Assembly: GCF_000003815.2 (NCBI RefSeq) | Contig: NC_049987.1 | Coordinates: 20,222,317-20,286,316 of the forward strand | Origin: Branchiostoma floridae | Lineage: Eukaryota; Chordata; Leptocardii; Amphioxiformes; Branchiostomatidae | Length of the DNA stretch: 64,000 nucleotides | Reading direction: 5' to 3' | In this document: piece by piece, positions 31,770-43,512 of the stretch | Numbering within the stretch: position 1 is the stretch's first letter | Layout: each line of letters begins with the position of its first letter | The notes under the pieces: generated by a model | The model's database searches: none | What the model was told of the DNA's origin: nothing | The model's input: only the letters and a program-made list of their open reading frames with translations | Program-made: the position numbers and the translations under genes

Positions 31770-32370
31770 GAAACCTCCCCATTGGCCAGGCCGCCCCCAA
31801 CTTTCCACCAATCAGATCGCGAAGTCACTTTTCACAACATGGCGGATATTCCTGGAAGTCCAGTCCAACAGCCGGGATCGGACTGAGGGGAAAAAAAAGC
31901 AGAAGTCGGTAAATTTCTCACCAACTGCTTGCACAGAAGGTAAGACAATCATGTGAAACGACAATCTTGATTTGTGTACGCTTGAAAGCTGGAGAATTAC
32001 GACCAGGGGTGTGGTATTTAGCTGAGAAGTGCAGCGCGTGCTTCGACCACGCTTGGCCGTAGCGTGGTGGATGCAGGACCGTTTCGACGCAGGCCAGCTC
32101 CTCGGGTGTAGGGCCAACATGCTCCCAAGGAAATGTTGTCACGGCCATTTCTGAGGGACATGTTGGTCCTAGTAGTAATAGGGCTGAGCAGCTGGCCTGC
32201 GTAGGCTCTGGAAATAGTCTGGCGTCCAGGTGAGGTTGCCTGAAAGATGGCGAAAGATTTGCCAGATGCAGCTACGACGCCGGTCGTGCCATCTGCAGAA
32301 TCAACCGAAGTCTTGAGTTCCCCAGCTCAAATTATCCTGATGAAAAAAGTTAGAGCCGTACCTACGTACC
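31770..32370 (+). promoter_or_regulatory. CpG-richer promoter and first-exon candidate of an unidentified plus-strand gene
   Basis: Two CCAAT-type boxes (ATTGGCC near 31779 and CCAATCAG near 31808) precede ATGGCGGATATTCC at 31839, which opens only a 15-codon frame. A donor-like AGAAG/GTAAGA follows at about 31938. A second ATG at 32247 opens 60 codons (MAKDLPDAATTPVV, then AQIILMKKVRAVPTYHY), with a good GTATGT donor after HY. I recognise no family. Either ATG could belong to a 5' UTR or first exon. Confidence 0.4.
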
Positions 32371-32519
32371 ATTATGTATGTAATAGTCATGTTACACGAG
32401 AGAAATCACACCAAACCATCCGAGTGTGATTCCGGTCGCAAAACAAATGCGGAGGAGATCGCAGGTAACGTTAACGGTCCTGGACATCATCAAACCCTGA
32501 TGATGACCGCAGATTTCTA

Positions 32520-34048
32520 GACAATTCCCCGTCATGCATATTCCCCGTCATACCTTTTCCCCGTCTATGTGGACATTTCCCCGTCATGTTATGTCAGTGT
32601 TAGTATGTTGCCCTTCAGTGTGGATATTTGAACGATCTACGTTACTACATGTGATTGCACACTATAGTTTCTCTAATATCTGTGTAATGTAGCAGGGTTC
32701 TCCTCAGAATTTTTTTGGTATAGTGGAGGGGCTGGCAAAAATAACCCAAACCAATGCGCTGCACTTTCATGAAAATTGGTTCATTTTGCATGACAGAGGG
32801 TGTCAAATACTAGAAGTATAATGTATTATTGTGATTCCTTTGTTGTGAAGTGGCAAAACGACTATTGTTTTGATCATCCCCCATTCACAAGTTTTTGCAG
32901 ACAATGCTGACTGGAAAAGTGATGCCACTTGGCACAAAATCTGTGAATTTTCATTAATTCTAGCAAAACTAACCAAGAAAATAGGGAAGCAACACACTAA
33001 ATTTCAAAAGTAGTATAGTGGAGCTGGCCTAGGAGTATAGTGGAGGGCTTCCTTTATTCCACCCTATGGGGAGAACTCTGTGTAGTAATATTTCCCCCAA
33101 TTTTGACGAATTTTGCAGATTTTCAAGAGGACAGACTGCGTCGGCGGGGACTTTTTCCCCGCCGCAAACACCACCAGATGAACAACAATAGATCTTTGCT
33201 CCGCTGCACATCAACGCAATTAAAAACATTTTAACATCAATTAGTATTGTACAGATCTCCTTATAAATGTTCAATATCGCTACGNNNNNNNNNNNNNNNN
33301 NNNNNNNNNNNNNNNNNNNNNNNNNNNNNNNNNNNNNNNNNNNNNNNNNNNNNNNNNNNNNNNNNNNNNNNNNNNNNNNNNNNNGTTCATCTGGTGGTGT
33401 TTGCGGCGAGGAAAAAGTCCCCGCCGACGCAGTCTGTCCTCTTGAAAATCTGCAAAATTCGTCAAAATTGGGGGAAATATTACTACACAGAGTTCTCCCC
33501 ATAGGGTGGAATAAAGGAAGCCCTCCACTATACTCCTAGGCCAGCTCCACTATACTACTTTTGAAATTTAGTGTGTTGCTTCCCTATTTTCTTGGTTAGT
33601 TTTGCTAGAATTAATGAAAATTCACAGATTTTGTGCCAAGTGGCATCACTTTTCCAGTCAGCATTGTCTGCAAAAACTTGTGAATGGGGGATGATCAAAA
33701 CAATAGTCGTTTTGCCACTTCACAACAAAGGAATCACAATAATACATTATACTTGTAGTATTTGGCACTCTCTGTCATGCAAAATGAACCAATTTTCATG
33801 GAAGTGCAGCGCGGGGGTTAGTGTCAGCCGACGCAGTCTGTCTCTTGAAAATCTGCAAAATTCGGGGAAATATTACTACATTACACAGAGATTAGAGCAA
33901 TTATAGTGTGCAATCACATGTAGTAACGTAGATCGTTCAAATATCCACACTGAAGGGCAATATACTAACACCGACATAACATGACGGGGAAATGTCCACA
34001 TAGACGGGGAAAAGGTATGACGGGGAATATGCATGACGGGGAATTGTC
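32520..34048. repeat. Long inverted repeat with arms of about 0.65-0.75 kb
   Basis: The left arm (from GACAATTCCCCGTCATGCAT) and the right arm (ending ATGCATGACGGGGAATTGTC) are near-perfect reverse complements over most of their length, around a 100-N gap (33285-33384). The outer ends carry repeated TTCCCCGTCA. The arms differ by indels near 32700-32800 and 33800-33900. It is probably a foldback-type element. A gap-spanning assembly of two copies is the alternative. Confidence 0.8.
33285..33384. other. Assembly gap (100 N)
   Basis: A run of N at the centre of the long inverted repeat. The round size suggests unknown true length. Confidence 0.98.
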
Positions 34049-34142
34049 CTGATACCATGTAGAAATTGCCTATTAAACTTGTTTAGACAAGGAGGTTCTA
34101 TATTGGTTGAAACAATTGGTCTGATGCGTAGAATTAAGCAGA

Positions 34143-34343
34143 TACTGTAAATGCATTTTAGTTCGCGGAGATTTAATTTCGCGGTAGCGGGAAAATGGAC
34201 TTCTCGCGGTGGTTTTAATTTCGCGGTAGCACCATGCAATGCAGTCTCTTAGTTATAGAAAAATGTTTGCGGTGGTTTTAAATTCGCGTTGAAACGGCCG
34301 TCGCGAATATTTATCCACCGCAAAAGTTTCTGCATTTACAGTA
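34143..34343. mobile_element. MITE family B, copy 1
   Basis: Perfect 13-bp termini TACTGTAAATGCA / TGCATTTACAGTA, of which the outer TA fits a TA target-site duplication. The interior repeats TTCGCGGTGGTTTTAA-like blocks. Relatives lie at 35102 and 58565. Confidence 0.8.
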
Positions 34344-34515
34344 TTTGAATTCGTCATGTTGGTGTTTTTCCATTCACTGTATAATTTGGCCACTGCCTAT
34401 CAAATTTAATTTCAACATCTGTTTCACATCTTAAGAGATGCAATAAATCTCTTTGGCAGTTGCCTGGAGATTTACCAAAGATAAGCTTGTTATAAGAAAA
34501 AGGTCAAGATTTTCT

Positions 34516-34694
34516 AATCTCCAAGCAGATCCTATGGTAGCATAAGATAGTATTAAAACCTGCCAGAGGAGTAAAGTGGGCCTAGAAGTGTGTCTGACTC
34601 CCAGTGGCTGATGACTCCCTTTGGCCAGCTGCACTCCTTACTAGTAGCCAGCTTTGATACTATCTTATGCCACTGGTAAATCTGCCTGGAGATT
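34516..34694. mobile_element. MITE family A, copy 3
   Basis: Full-length copy with termini AATCTCCAAGCAGATCCTAT and CTGCCTGGAGATT, and inner arms GATAGTATTAAAACC / GCTTTGATACTATC. Confidence 0.75.
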
Positions 34695-34790
34695 AAAGAT
34701 TTTCCCCCATCAACCTCTGCTTGAAGAGTATGAAAACACTTCAAAAAGCAATTCCAGCTGAACCTCTGCTAGGAGAGTGTGTATTACACA

Positions 34791-34891
34791 TAGCCTGGTA
34801 TCCAGCCGTATTATATCTCGCAGGTCTCTTCTGTATTTGCAGAGAGGACATAAGAGACTCGGGAGCTATAAAACAGCTGGATACCAGGCTA
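34791..34891. mobile_element. Short hairpin element
   Basis: Inverted termini TAGCCTGGTATCCAGC / GCTGGATACCAGGCTA, perfect over 16 bp, with about 70 bp between. Confidence 0.65.
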
Positions 34892-35101
34892 TATTACACC
34901 TGTCAGTACCTGGTGCAGATTTCACCTACCCAGACTGAAGCACGTAAACCGAATCAACGTTTCCTTCTCAAGTTCATGTCGTCATTCAGGTGCAGCCAGC
35001 TGTACATAATCAATCATGCCCCGCCTTTTTACCTGTCCGATACCTGCCCATTCAGGCAGCATTGTTAGGATATACCTGATGAGAGAGTGGTCGCAATTAC
35101 C

Positions 35102-35297
35102 TACTGTAAATTCCTTTGCGTTTGTAATAGTTTTATTTTGCGGTAGGAGGGAATATGAGGTTGAAGGTGTGCTTTTAAAACAATTCTGTAGTACAGTAAA
35201 GTATTATTACATTGCAAGCTAATATTTGCAGTGTCATGAGCTTGTTATCAAAAGCTATGGAAAGAAAACCAGCAGGAAAGTTTTAGGATTTACAGTA
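35102..35297. mobile_element. MITE family B-like element
   Basis: Termini TACTGTAAATTCC / GGATTTACAGTA and a TTTTGCGGTAGG block inside. It is a divergent member of family B. Confidence 0.6.
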
Positions 35298-35299
35298 GT

Positions 35300-35452
35300 C
35301 CAAGCAGATGTTGATTATAGCTGAATTTTCATGTCTTTTTTTCATTTTTTTGTTAATCTCTGTTCTGTCTGCTGCAGGAAATGAAGACCATGAGAGACTA
35401 ATAAAATGCTGCAAAAAGAAAAAGTTGTAATACCAACATCTGCTTGGAGATT
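35300..35452. mobile_element. Inverted-repeat element
   Basis: CCAAGCAGATGTTG at the left pairs with CCAACATCTGCTTGG at the right. It abuts the next element. Confidence 0.5.
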
Positions 35453-35455
35453 AAT

Positions 35456-35631
35456 ACTCTCAAAGCAGAGGTTCGGCGCCAGCTATTTTTTTGTTGTTTT
35501 TAGGCGATTTTGTACCGTTTTCTCATATCCACTGGCCAAATCTGAAGAAAATGGTACAAAATGGAAAGCCTGACGAAATAGACAAAAACACGCCAAAAAA
35601 ACAGCCGGAGCCGAACCTCTGCTTGGAGAGT
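35456..35631. mobile_element. MITE family C, copy 1
   Basis: Termini ACTCTCAAAGCAGAGGTTCG and CGAACCTCTGCTTGGAGAGT, with subterminal matching arms (TGTTTTTAGGCG, CGCCAAAAAAACAG). A relative lies at 56781, and a half element near 50930-50970. Confidence 0.7.
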
Positions 35632-35810
35632 AGGAGATCAGATGACAATAGGAACATGCGGAGCTAAGACTAACAACTGAGACCCAATCTCAAGGTATGC
35701 CACGGGTCGTTGGGCGCGATTAGTCGGCCTTGTCCGCTGATTGTGCTGATTTGCTGTGATTGACAGCTGCAGGAAGCTTCTGAGCCAGGTCGTGAACTTC
35801 TAAAGTTTGT

Positions 35811-36125
35811 GTAATTACTTTGGAATTAAGGTAGGGCAACCAGTATAAATACACACACCTGCGTGGTGTATTTAAGATTCTATGTAGAGATCCATCATAG
35901 TACATTAGATGGAGGGTAAGTCAAGGTAAGTACTCAAGGTGGTTTTGATAACACATATTTGCTATGCCACAAACTTTTGTAAATCTAATTCTTAAAGTTT
36001 TGTGTGATTACTAAAGAATTAAGGTAGGGCAACCAGTATAAATACACACACCTGCGTGGTGTATTTAATATACTATGTAGTGATCCATCATAGTACATTA
36101 GATGGAGGGTAAGTCAAGGTAAGTA
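35811..36125 (+). repeat. Two-copy tandem duplication, about 191-bp step
   Basis: The block GAATTAAGGTAGGGCAACCA and on to TAGATGGAGGGTAAGTCAAG occurs at 35811 and again at 36002 with few changes. Confidence 0.85.
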
Positions 36126-37930
36126 CTACTACTCAAAGTGTTACTGATTTTAAAGTAATGTGTTTTTTTGCCACATTTTTGTATTGCCACAAACCCACGT
36201 AAATATGATTTAAAACTCATCAGGCACATGTGGTACTTGTTTGGGGAAAGGAAATTCACTTGTCCTTTCTGTGACCTGATGCGGTTATAATGAACTATCA
36301 AAACCTATGGCATGTGTGTTCAGTGTGGGAAAAATTAAAACTTTTCCGCTCAGGTCAGAATGATGGAGTACTTCTCAGCATGACGCTTTCTGGAATGAAT
36401 ATCAGTGATGATATTTTCATCTGCAAAAATTGGATGTGCGAGATATGATCAAAAGAACAGGTGGCAGCTTCTTTTACAATCCATGGTACAAAAGTTCTGA
36501 CCAAGAAAAAATTGAGTGCTTCCAGAAGATTTCATGCAGTGAGACTTTCCTGGCTTTTAAAAATACCGGAGCATAAACCTAGGGCTGTCCTGAAAAGGTC
36601 GCTCAATGCTTACATCAATGGGGGAAATTTTCAGGACCGAGAAAAAGCGGTCATAAAGACCAGGTGGTCAGCTTGATGAGGTGGTCGCTTGGGCAGGTTG
36701 GACTGAGCGTATATCTGTATCTGTATTTTTATAGCCGGTATAACCACCGTTCGGCGTAACACAACAGCTTCGCAGGCACGTGGCGCGGCAGCAGCTGGTT
36801 ATATTACACCGAACGACCCGTTACACCTAAATTTTGCACATCTATCTGCAAGCTTTCTTTAAAACTACCCAGAGAAGATGCCCCTACTGTACTTGGTCAG
36901 TTGGTGATAACAAATACCAGCTGTGTTAAACCATGTGGTATACATAATGCAGAAATGCATCCTTTCCTTTGATGACATCAAAGTTCAGCAAAATGTACAT
37001 TCTTCATCTATTAGATATATGACTCAGCGTTTCAAAGGCTTGCTTTATTAAAAGAAACATTATATATTTACCACAACAGTCAACAGAAGTCATCTGAACC
37101 AGTATTTGAAATCCCCGAGACCGTTAACACCTAGTTCAACACAAGTACAAATATTGACAAAAGGATATCATAACAGGCTCTTTCATATGCCAAACATGAT
37201 AACCATCTGAGCGCCACCTCTGGTGTAACCCTACCCGCTGCAGAAATCTGTCATGAGTTTTGACAGGCTCCCCTTACCTGCTGTATGTATGGAACATGCC
37301 TAAATACACACACAATGACATCAAGGCCATGTACTCAGGATGTACTGGCGGACTATTAATTACTAACAATACAGAGATACGTAGCGTACGCTGGGTACTG
37401 GTACAGAAAATTCAGGTACTGGTCCGGTTCAGGTCCAGAGGATAGGATCAGACCTGAACCTGGACCCGATTCAGTATGTGAGAACTTCATCCTCAACTCC
37501 GGGTGGTAGCTGCCACTATAGACATGCCATCATCTTTGACATGTGTCTATGGGGACTGACACTTTTGAAGCAGACTGAAAGTGGTCGTATTGAGACCAAG
37601 TTTGACTGGGGAAATTTGGTAGAAATTAACTATAACTCTAGATACTCCACTCCTGTTAATGTTATTTCATTGGACCAGTAAACCGCCAAGCGTGTGAAAG
37701 TCTGCGGATATTATCTGTTCATTTCCTAATCAGTCCAAATTCAGGTCCACTGATTTTTATCAGGTCCGTTTTTTTTACTGGTCCTACAAGAAGAAACGGT
37801 TTTGAATATATTTGTGCAGTGGTTTTTGCTTCCATGTTGACCTCACTACCACAAAATTATGACACCACAAACAATCATATTTATTGCTATGAACGTAAAT
37901 GCCTGCAAATACTACCTAGATAAAAATGAT
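36126..37930. other. No gene recognised
   Basis: Apart from an inverted (GATACA)n/CCGAACGG block at 36709-36770, shared with 24.26 kb, I see no exon or element that I can name. Confidence 0.4.
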
Positions 37931-37934
37931 TGGT

Positions 37935-38120
37935 CCTAGCAAGATGTGTGAATGAGTGAGAGTAAGTGAGTAAATGAGTGAGTGATGGATTGAGTGAGTA
38001 ATAATATTTGAGTGAGTGAATGAGTGAGAGTATTTGTGAGTGAGTGAAGGAGTGAGTGTGAATGAGTGAGTGAGTGAGAGTATGAGTGGATAAGTTAGTG
38101 AGTGGGTGAGTGAATGAGTC
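37935..38120 (+). repeat. (GAGT)n microsatellite
   Basis: Imperfect tetranucleotide tract (GTGAGTGAATGAGTGAG and variants). Minus-strand open frames over it are artefacts. Confidence 0.9.
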
Positions 38121-38449
38121 ACATGTTAAATTCTTCTTCATTGTTTGCTTTTCTTGTAGTTTCACCTTATGATAATCCATGAAAAAATTATGAAAGTGTT
38201 AATACCTAGGTGATTCCTTGATCTGTATTATAATCCAACCCCTCCTTGTAAAATGGGTCGCTCCCATCTTTGATCCCAGGACTATCCATTTCATCAGCAG
38301 AGGAAGCCACTTAGAGCCACAATGAGCAGCAATGGAAGTCTTTAATACCAAAACAAACAGCTTGATGGGATCGGTGTGGATTTCATGATGAATCCCCTTT
38401 CAATTACCCCATCAGGAACTCTCAATGGACTGTTGAAGTAATCACTTTG

Positions 38450-38760
38450 ATTGGGGAGATCTTGATACTGTATCCATCAAGGTGTCACAAGTACACACAC
38501 TAGGTATTACACAGGTTGGGCCAGCTTAGATGGGCTTATGATAGCTTCTTACTGCAATTAATCATGACTCGCACCTGACAGTATTGCAGTATTGGGGATA
38601 TCTTGATACTCTGATTCTGAATGTGTCAGAAGTACACACTAGGTCTTACACAGGTTGGGCCAGCTTAGATGGGCTTATGATAGCTTCGTACTGCAATTAA
38701 TCATGACTCAATTGAAGCACCTGCTGGTATTGCGCATACCTTGTATCTGGATACTAAATT
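38450..38760 (+). repeat. Tandem duplication, about 139-bp step
   Basis: ACACAGGTTGGGCCAGCTTA and its surroundings occur at 38508 and 38647. A weaker third trace (ACACAGATTGGTC) is near 38770. Confidence 0.8.
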
Positions 38761-38799
38761 GATGTGTACATTTTACACAGATTGGTCTACCAATAGCTT

Positions 38800-40640
38800 T
38801 AGATAGAAAATGGGAGCATGTCCACACATCACTACCAGCGGTCAGCGGATCAGCCCCCTGCTGTTGTGGCTTGCACAAATTTGTAGCCCAAGGGTTACAG
38901 AAATGGAGATGGGTGCCACGTCCCTATGCATCTGCACAGATGTACGGGCTACTTTAACTTTAATGTCCATGTGCAAGTGCTACCTGTGACATCATTGGTA
39001 ATGCTAAGATGGAATTTGACCAGTTTTGACTTCATAAGTTTATTCGTCTTTCGCAGGACTGAGCACTACCTGTGAGATACTTGCAATTTTACATGTTTTA
39101 AGGTGTATGAACCTGTATAGATAGTTTGCCAACAGGAAGAGTAATTTTCCATAATGCACCGAATGAAAAGTGCAACTATCCAAAACACAAATCTGAAGAA
39201 AAAGTCTTTTCTGGGAATTACAAGCTTAGGGCAATTTAAGTTTTATGGAATCTGTATGACAGTGAATGTCGTATTCACTTTGTTCTCCCAGCTCTCTACT
39301 TTTCTTATGCCTATCTGCTATCTTTTTGGAAAGTCCAAGAACAAATTAGGAAACTAGAAAGGCCGACATTTGCTTAAGAGCAAATACAGCATATTTCAGC
39401 CATACCCCTTCCCACGCAACATTGGACTGTTCCAAATCACCCCTGCGCAAAAATGGAACATCCTCTTAACAGTACATTATCCCCCAAAGTGGACTGGTAT
39501 TGTGAATTGATTCCGGGTAAAGACAGAGCTTGCTTCTATTTTTCAGAAAATGACAATAATCACACCTTCCATTCAGAAAATTTTCATCATGACTGAAAAT
39601 TGTTGAATGACTTCATGTAATGTCATTAACAATTTTCAGTACGATAACTAGGTGTAAGTTTAAAAAAGTATAAGCTCCTTGTGATGTGGGTACATTTATT
39701 ATTGCAGTGAACTTTTTTTATTCAAGTAGGGCATACGATTTAATAATTATCAAGCAGGTGCAGGTACTGTAGGAGCGTTTGTTTTCTTCAAGCTGTAAAA
39801 CTGTTAAACTGTTTTACTTTGTATGCAATCAGCCATCGAGCCTATTCTTATTTTAGTTTAACAACTCAGTCCTGCCAGACCCGGAAGATACGATTGAACC
39901 TTGTTCGAGGATTTATTTTCGTCTGTCTGGTCAGTCTGTTCATACCCTGGCGCTGAGAGTGTTTTATTGGGCTGAAACTCTGGCAGTTTAAAGTTACTTA
40001 CAATTTAAATGTTCAAAGTTTATGTCAAACAACAACAGCACTAGGAACACATACATTTGCTCTGGAGAAAATACAGCAGTTTTCGCAAGTTCCAGTCCAG
40101 TGATAGAAATGTGGCCACTATAGACAGGTGGTCACTATAGAGAAAAATGCTGATCTATTGACTAGGAGCCATACGTTACACATGATTTCAGTACACTGAT
40201 CATTAATCATATAAACATTGCACAGGTAAGCCAATTGTTTAGATGTACAATTAAGTTCAAATAATTCTGAAGAGAAATATTGATGAGAAAATAATTATTC
40301 TCGCCACTGTCTAACTTATAATTACGTATCAAAACTAAACGCAGATTTTCTAACTAACGCACCTTTCGCCGACTTCATCAAAGGACCGCCGGCTATCAAT
40401 CAAACACGGCTGTTGATTAGACTTAGAGTTTCAAACAGTCATGTGCTGTGTGCCAGTTGACAGCGAACTTCATGCTACGTGATGTTTTACATTGCTTGGA
40501 CCTTCTTTCCTACAGCGGTGCTTCTACAAAATATTTAGACTGTAACACTGAGTCCCACATGTTTTATAGAATAGAATTTGACGCAGAACAGCGTTTTTTG
40601 CTGGGTATTTTTCTTGAAACAATTCCGTGGGAATATCAGC
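38800..40640. other. No gene recognised
   Basis: AT-rich non-coding sequence. The open frames here lack splice context and family resemblance. Confidence 0.4.
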
Positions 40641-40654
40641 GAGGCGGCGACGTA

Positions 40655-42770
40655 GGGATATCAGACCGTCAACAAAAGTCGCACGGCGGCTAACGGCGCA
40701 GCGAGGATACTAGCGTTATAAATAAGCGCTTCAACTAAGGATGGCAACCCGTACAATATTTTTGTATACTGTTGAGCTAAGTAAAGTTGTGTTGTTTAGG
40801 AGGTTTTAGTTGTCTTGGAAGCTTTGACCCGAAATATTTAAAAGTCAAACTGCTGAAGAGAAGTAAGTGACTGCTACGATTATCGTAAATAGGCCCCTAA
40901 AAAGCCTGATAAAAGAAGCCTTCTCAATAGTCTAAAATGCAAGAGCTTCCGGGGGGCCTTCGCCCACGGGGCTCCCCCCCCCCCCCCCCACAGTGGCCCT
41001 GCCCCTGGACCCCGCCAGGGACATTCGGCGGCCCCCGGACCCCTGTCCGACGCTTTGAAAAAATCCTGACAAGAAGTCTGTACGGCCTGAGTCTTCAAGT
41101 TAACGTATTGTGTGGTCCCGCTTATGAATATTAATTAGCCTTCGCTTTCCTCTTCGCTGATTGGCTGAACCATTAATTGAATTAACTCTTCCTGCCGGTT
41201 AGACGCAGGTGCAGATGTCGGCTCTGTGGGGTGAGCGTCCGAAAGGTCATGGCATGGAGAACGAAAGAAAACCAATTTCCCCTAAAAAAAGTGCTGTAAT
41301 TAAGCCCTTTACAGTACTTTAGGCCAAAAATTTTACTTGGATTATTTTACCAACTATCTTATGCCTACCTATACCAAATGTTACTCATACCAGGGTACAG
41401 GGGTGCAAAATATACCGTTATAAGACCGTCAACAACAGTCGCACGGAGCTAACAGCACAGCGAAAATACCATCGCTAGCGTTTCAACTTCGGATAACAAG
41501 TTATAAGTACTGTTGAACTCACTAACGTTAAAGTTTGTTTTTAGTTGCCTTTGACGGTTTGACCTGAAATAGTGTTACGCTAAACTCCTGAAGAGAAGTT
41601 AAATGACTGCTGCGATTATCATAGATATGCCCCTAAGAACTGATACAATATAAAGCCTTCTGAATAGTCTAAAATGCGAGAGCCTTAGGCGGGCTTCGCT
41701 CCCCCTGGCGGGAACACTGCTATATACGGGATCATGAGGCCCCGCTTATGAATATTGATTAGCCTTTGGCCTCCTCTTCGCTGATTGGCTAGGTCTTTGA
41801 TTCAATTAACTCTCCGGCTGACGCGCACAGGTGTGGCTCTGTGCGGGGTCACGGAAGGTCACGTCAGGAGGCCAAAAGAAAACAAATTTCCCCTCAGAAA
41901 AGTGCCAAAATTAATCATTTCAAAGTTGTTTATGTCAAAAATTTTACTTGAATCTTGTTACCAAGTATCTAATGCCTATCTATACCAAATTTCAGGTCAT
42001 TTAATTGTAATACCAGGGTACAGGAGCCAAAAGTGTCCTTTTTTGGTCAAAAATTGGCCAAAAATCGCAAAAATAAGCATTTTGTTGCACTGTACACCAA
42101 AAGTGTTATTGAATTTATATGAAGGGATTATCAAGGCACATCTGTGTCAAATTTCAGCTCATTCGGTTGCAATACCAAGGTACAGGAGCCCAAAGTGTCC
42201 TTTTTTGGTAAAAAATTGGTCAAAAAATCGCAAAAATAAGCATTTTGTTGTACTGTACACCAAAAGTGTTATTGAATTTATATGGGGGCATTATCAAGGC
42301 ACATCTCTGTCAAATTTCAGCTCATTTGGTTGTAATACCAGGGTACAGGGGCCCAAAGTGTCCTTTTTTGGTCAAAAATTGGTCAAAAAATCGCAAAAAT
42401 AAGCATTTTGTTGTACTGTACACCAAAAGTGTTATCGAATTTATATGGGAGCATTATCAAGGCACATCTCTGTCAAATTTCAGCTCCTTTGGTTGTAATA
42501 CCAGGGTACAGGGGCCAAAATATACAGTTTTGGTCTAAAATTGACCAAAAAATCTCAATAAAATCATTTTAGAGGCAGATATGAAAAAACTGAGAAAAAA
42601 GCATCAAAGTATTGGCCCATTCTACCCCTGTGCCAAATTTCAGGTCATTCGGTCCAGGAACGGCGGAGATGAATCACTTTGAAGATTTGACAGGAGAAAG
42701 AAAGAAAGAAAGAAACATTACGAATACAATATATTTCACCATACTATGTATGGCTGAAATATAATAACTT
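40655..42770 (+). repeat. Duplicated unit of about 760 bp with an expanded 162-bp subrepeat
   Basis: AGACCGTCAACAAAAGTCGC at 40655 and AGACCGTCAACAACAGTCGC at 41423 begin two diverged copies of one unit. Both pass through CTTATGAATATT(A/G)ATTAGCC, CTCTTCGCTGATTGGCT and AATTTCCCCT. In the second copy the final block is repeated at 42011, 42173, 42336 and 42499. The unit ends with (GAAA)n at about 42700 and a hairpin (ATATTTCACCATAC). It may be an unclassified element. Confidence 0.7.
42011..42545 (+). repeat. 162/163-bp minisatellite, four copies
   Basis: TACCAGGGTACAGG and following sequence recur at 162, 163 and 163 bp. Because 162 is a multiple of three, one frame stays open for 205 codons over copies 1-3. 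The frame breaks at the one-base-longer copies, which argues against coding. Confidence 0.9.
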
Positions 42771-43259
42771 AATGTAGCCTAGACGTCAAATCTATTTGTC
42801 TGAAAGACTGGGCTGATTTTGACTTTACACTGGAGAAAAACACCAATTTTTTTTTATAACGCGATTGTTCAGAGCAAGGTCATTAGACCACTTCAAGGCA
42901 ATAAACTTAGGAGTAAGAAGTTCTTAAAGTAACAGAGTCCGAAGACTTCACCGTACGTTAAACCGTAAAGACAGGTTTAATGTAAAGCAGAGTCATTAGT
43001 CAGCTAAGCCTGTCAGAATGAATGGGGATCAGGTCACGCCTCCGATTCCGAATAAGGTGTTATTGTCTCACAGCTGTTTTAACTGCGTAAACGCGAGCGG
43101 TCTTCGATGATCGCCAGCCTGTTGAAACAACAACCGCCCTTTTCTCAACCCCAACCAACAAGACCCAAGGTCGACCCAACCGCCTGTGTTCTAACCACAA
43201 CTCCGCGCTAAGTGCAGCTCGCGCGCAGGGTTCTAATGCGAGTGGTAAAAGCGCCCCAC

Positions 43260-43512
43260 ACAATCGCGGGCCATTCAGGCCATTGTAAGGGGCGGGGCTC
43301 GAGTTTCTGCCCCCTTCAGACGGCCTGAGGCTTGTTAGGCTACACCAGGGCTGGGGAAGGCCCCCTGCTGGGGAGCTGACCAATGGGGACAGGTCGGGTT
43401 TCCTAAAATAGGCCGGGCAGCTCGAAAAACTTCTCATTTGGAACAGGGAGTCCTTGGCAGACTGACCGTGCATGCAAAACTGGTAGCAGGTGGATTCTGA
43501 AGAATTACAGGT
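43260..43512 (+). promoter_or_regulatory. GC-rich promoter and non-coding first-exon candidate
   Basis: A CpG-rich island in AT-rich surroundings. It has GGGGCGGGGC (Sp1-type) near 43289, ACCAATGGGG (CCAAT) near 43380 and a TAAAATA box near 43405. A segment follows that ends TTACAG/GTAATG, a good donor, near 43510. No ATG frame stands out, so this would be a 5' UTR exon. Confidence 0.45.

Noticed and set aside
31918..32148. Minus-strand frame MAVTTFPWEHVGPTPEEL… near the 31.8-kb promoter candidate
   Set aside because: It reads plausibly, but no promoter or donor supports it and it is antisense to a better plus-strand first-exon region. I could not name a family.
33029..33540. Open frames across the 100-N gap
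   Set aside because: They are open only because the N run contains no stops, and they mirror each other through the inverted repeat.
37887..38180. Ser/His/Thr-rich minus-strand frames
   Set aside because: Translation of the (GAGT)n microsatellite.
41785..42402. 205-codon plus-strand frame
   Set aside because: It lies on a 162-bp tandem repeat whose unit is a multiple of three, so it stays open by chance and breaks when a copy gains a base.
43060..43473. 137-codon minus-strand open frame in the GC-rich island
   Set aside because: The length is expected from GC-rich sequence with few stops. It has low-complexity composition, no domain and no splice context. The plus-strand promoter reading fits better.
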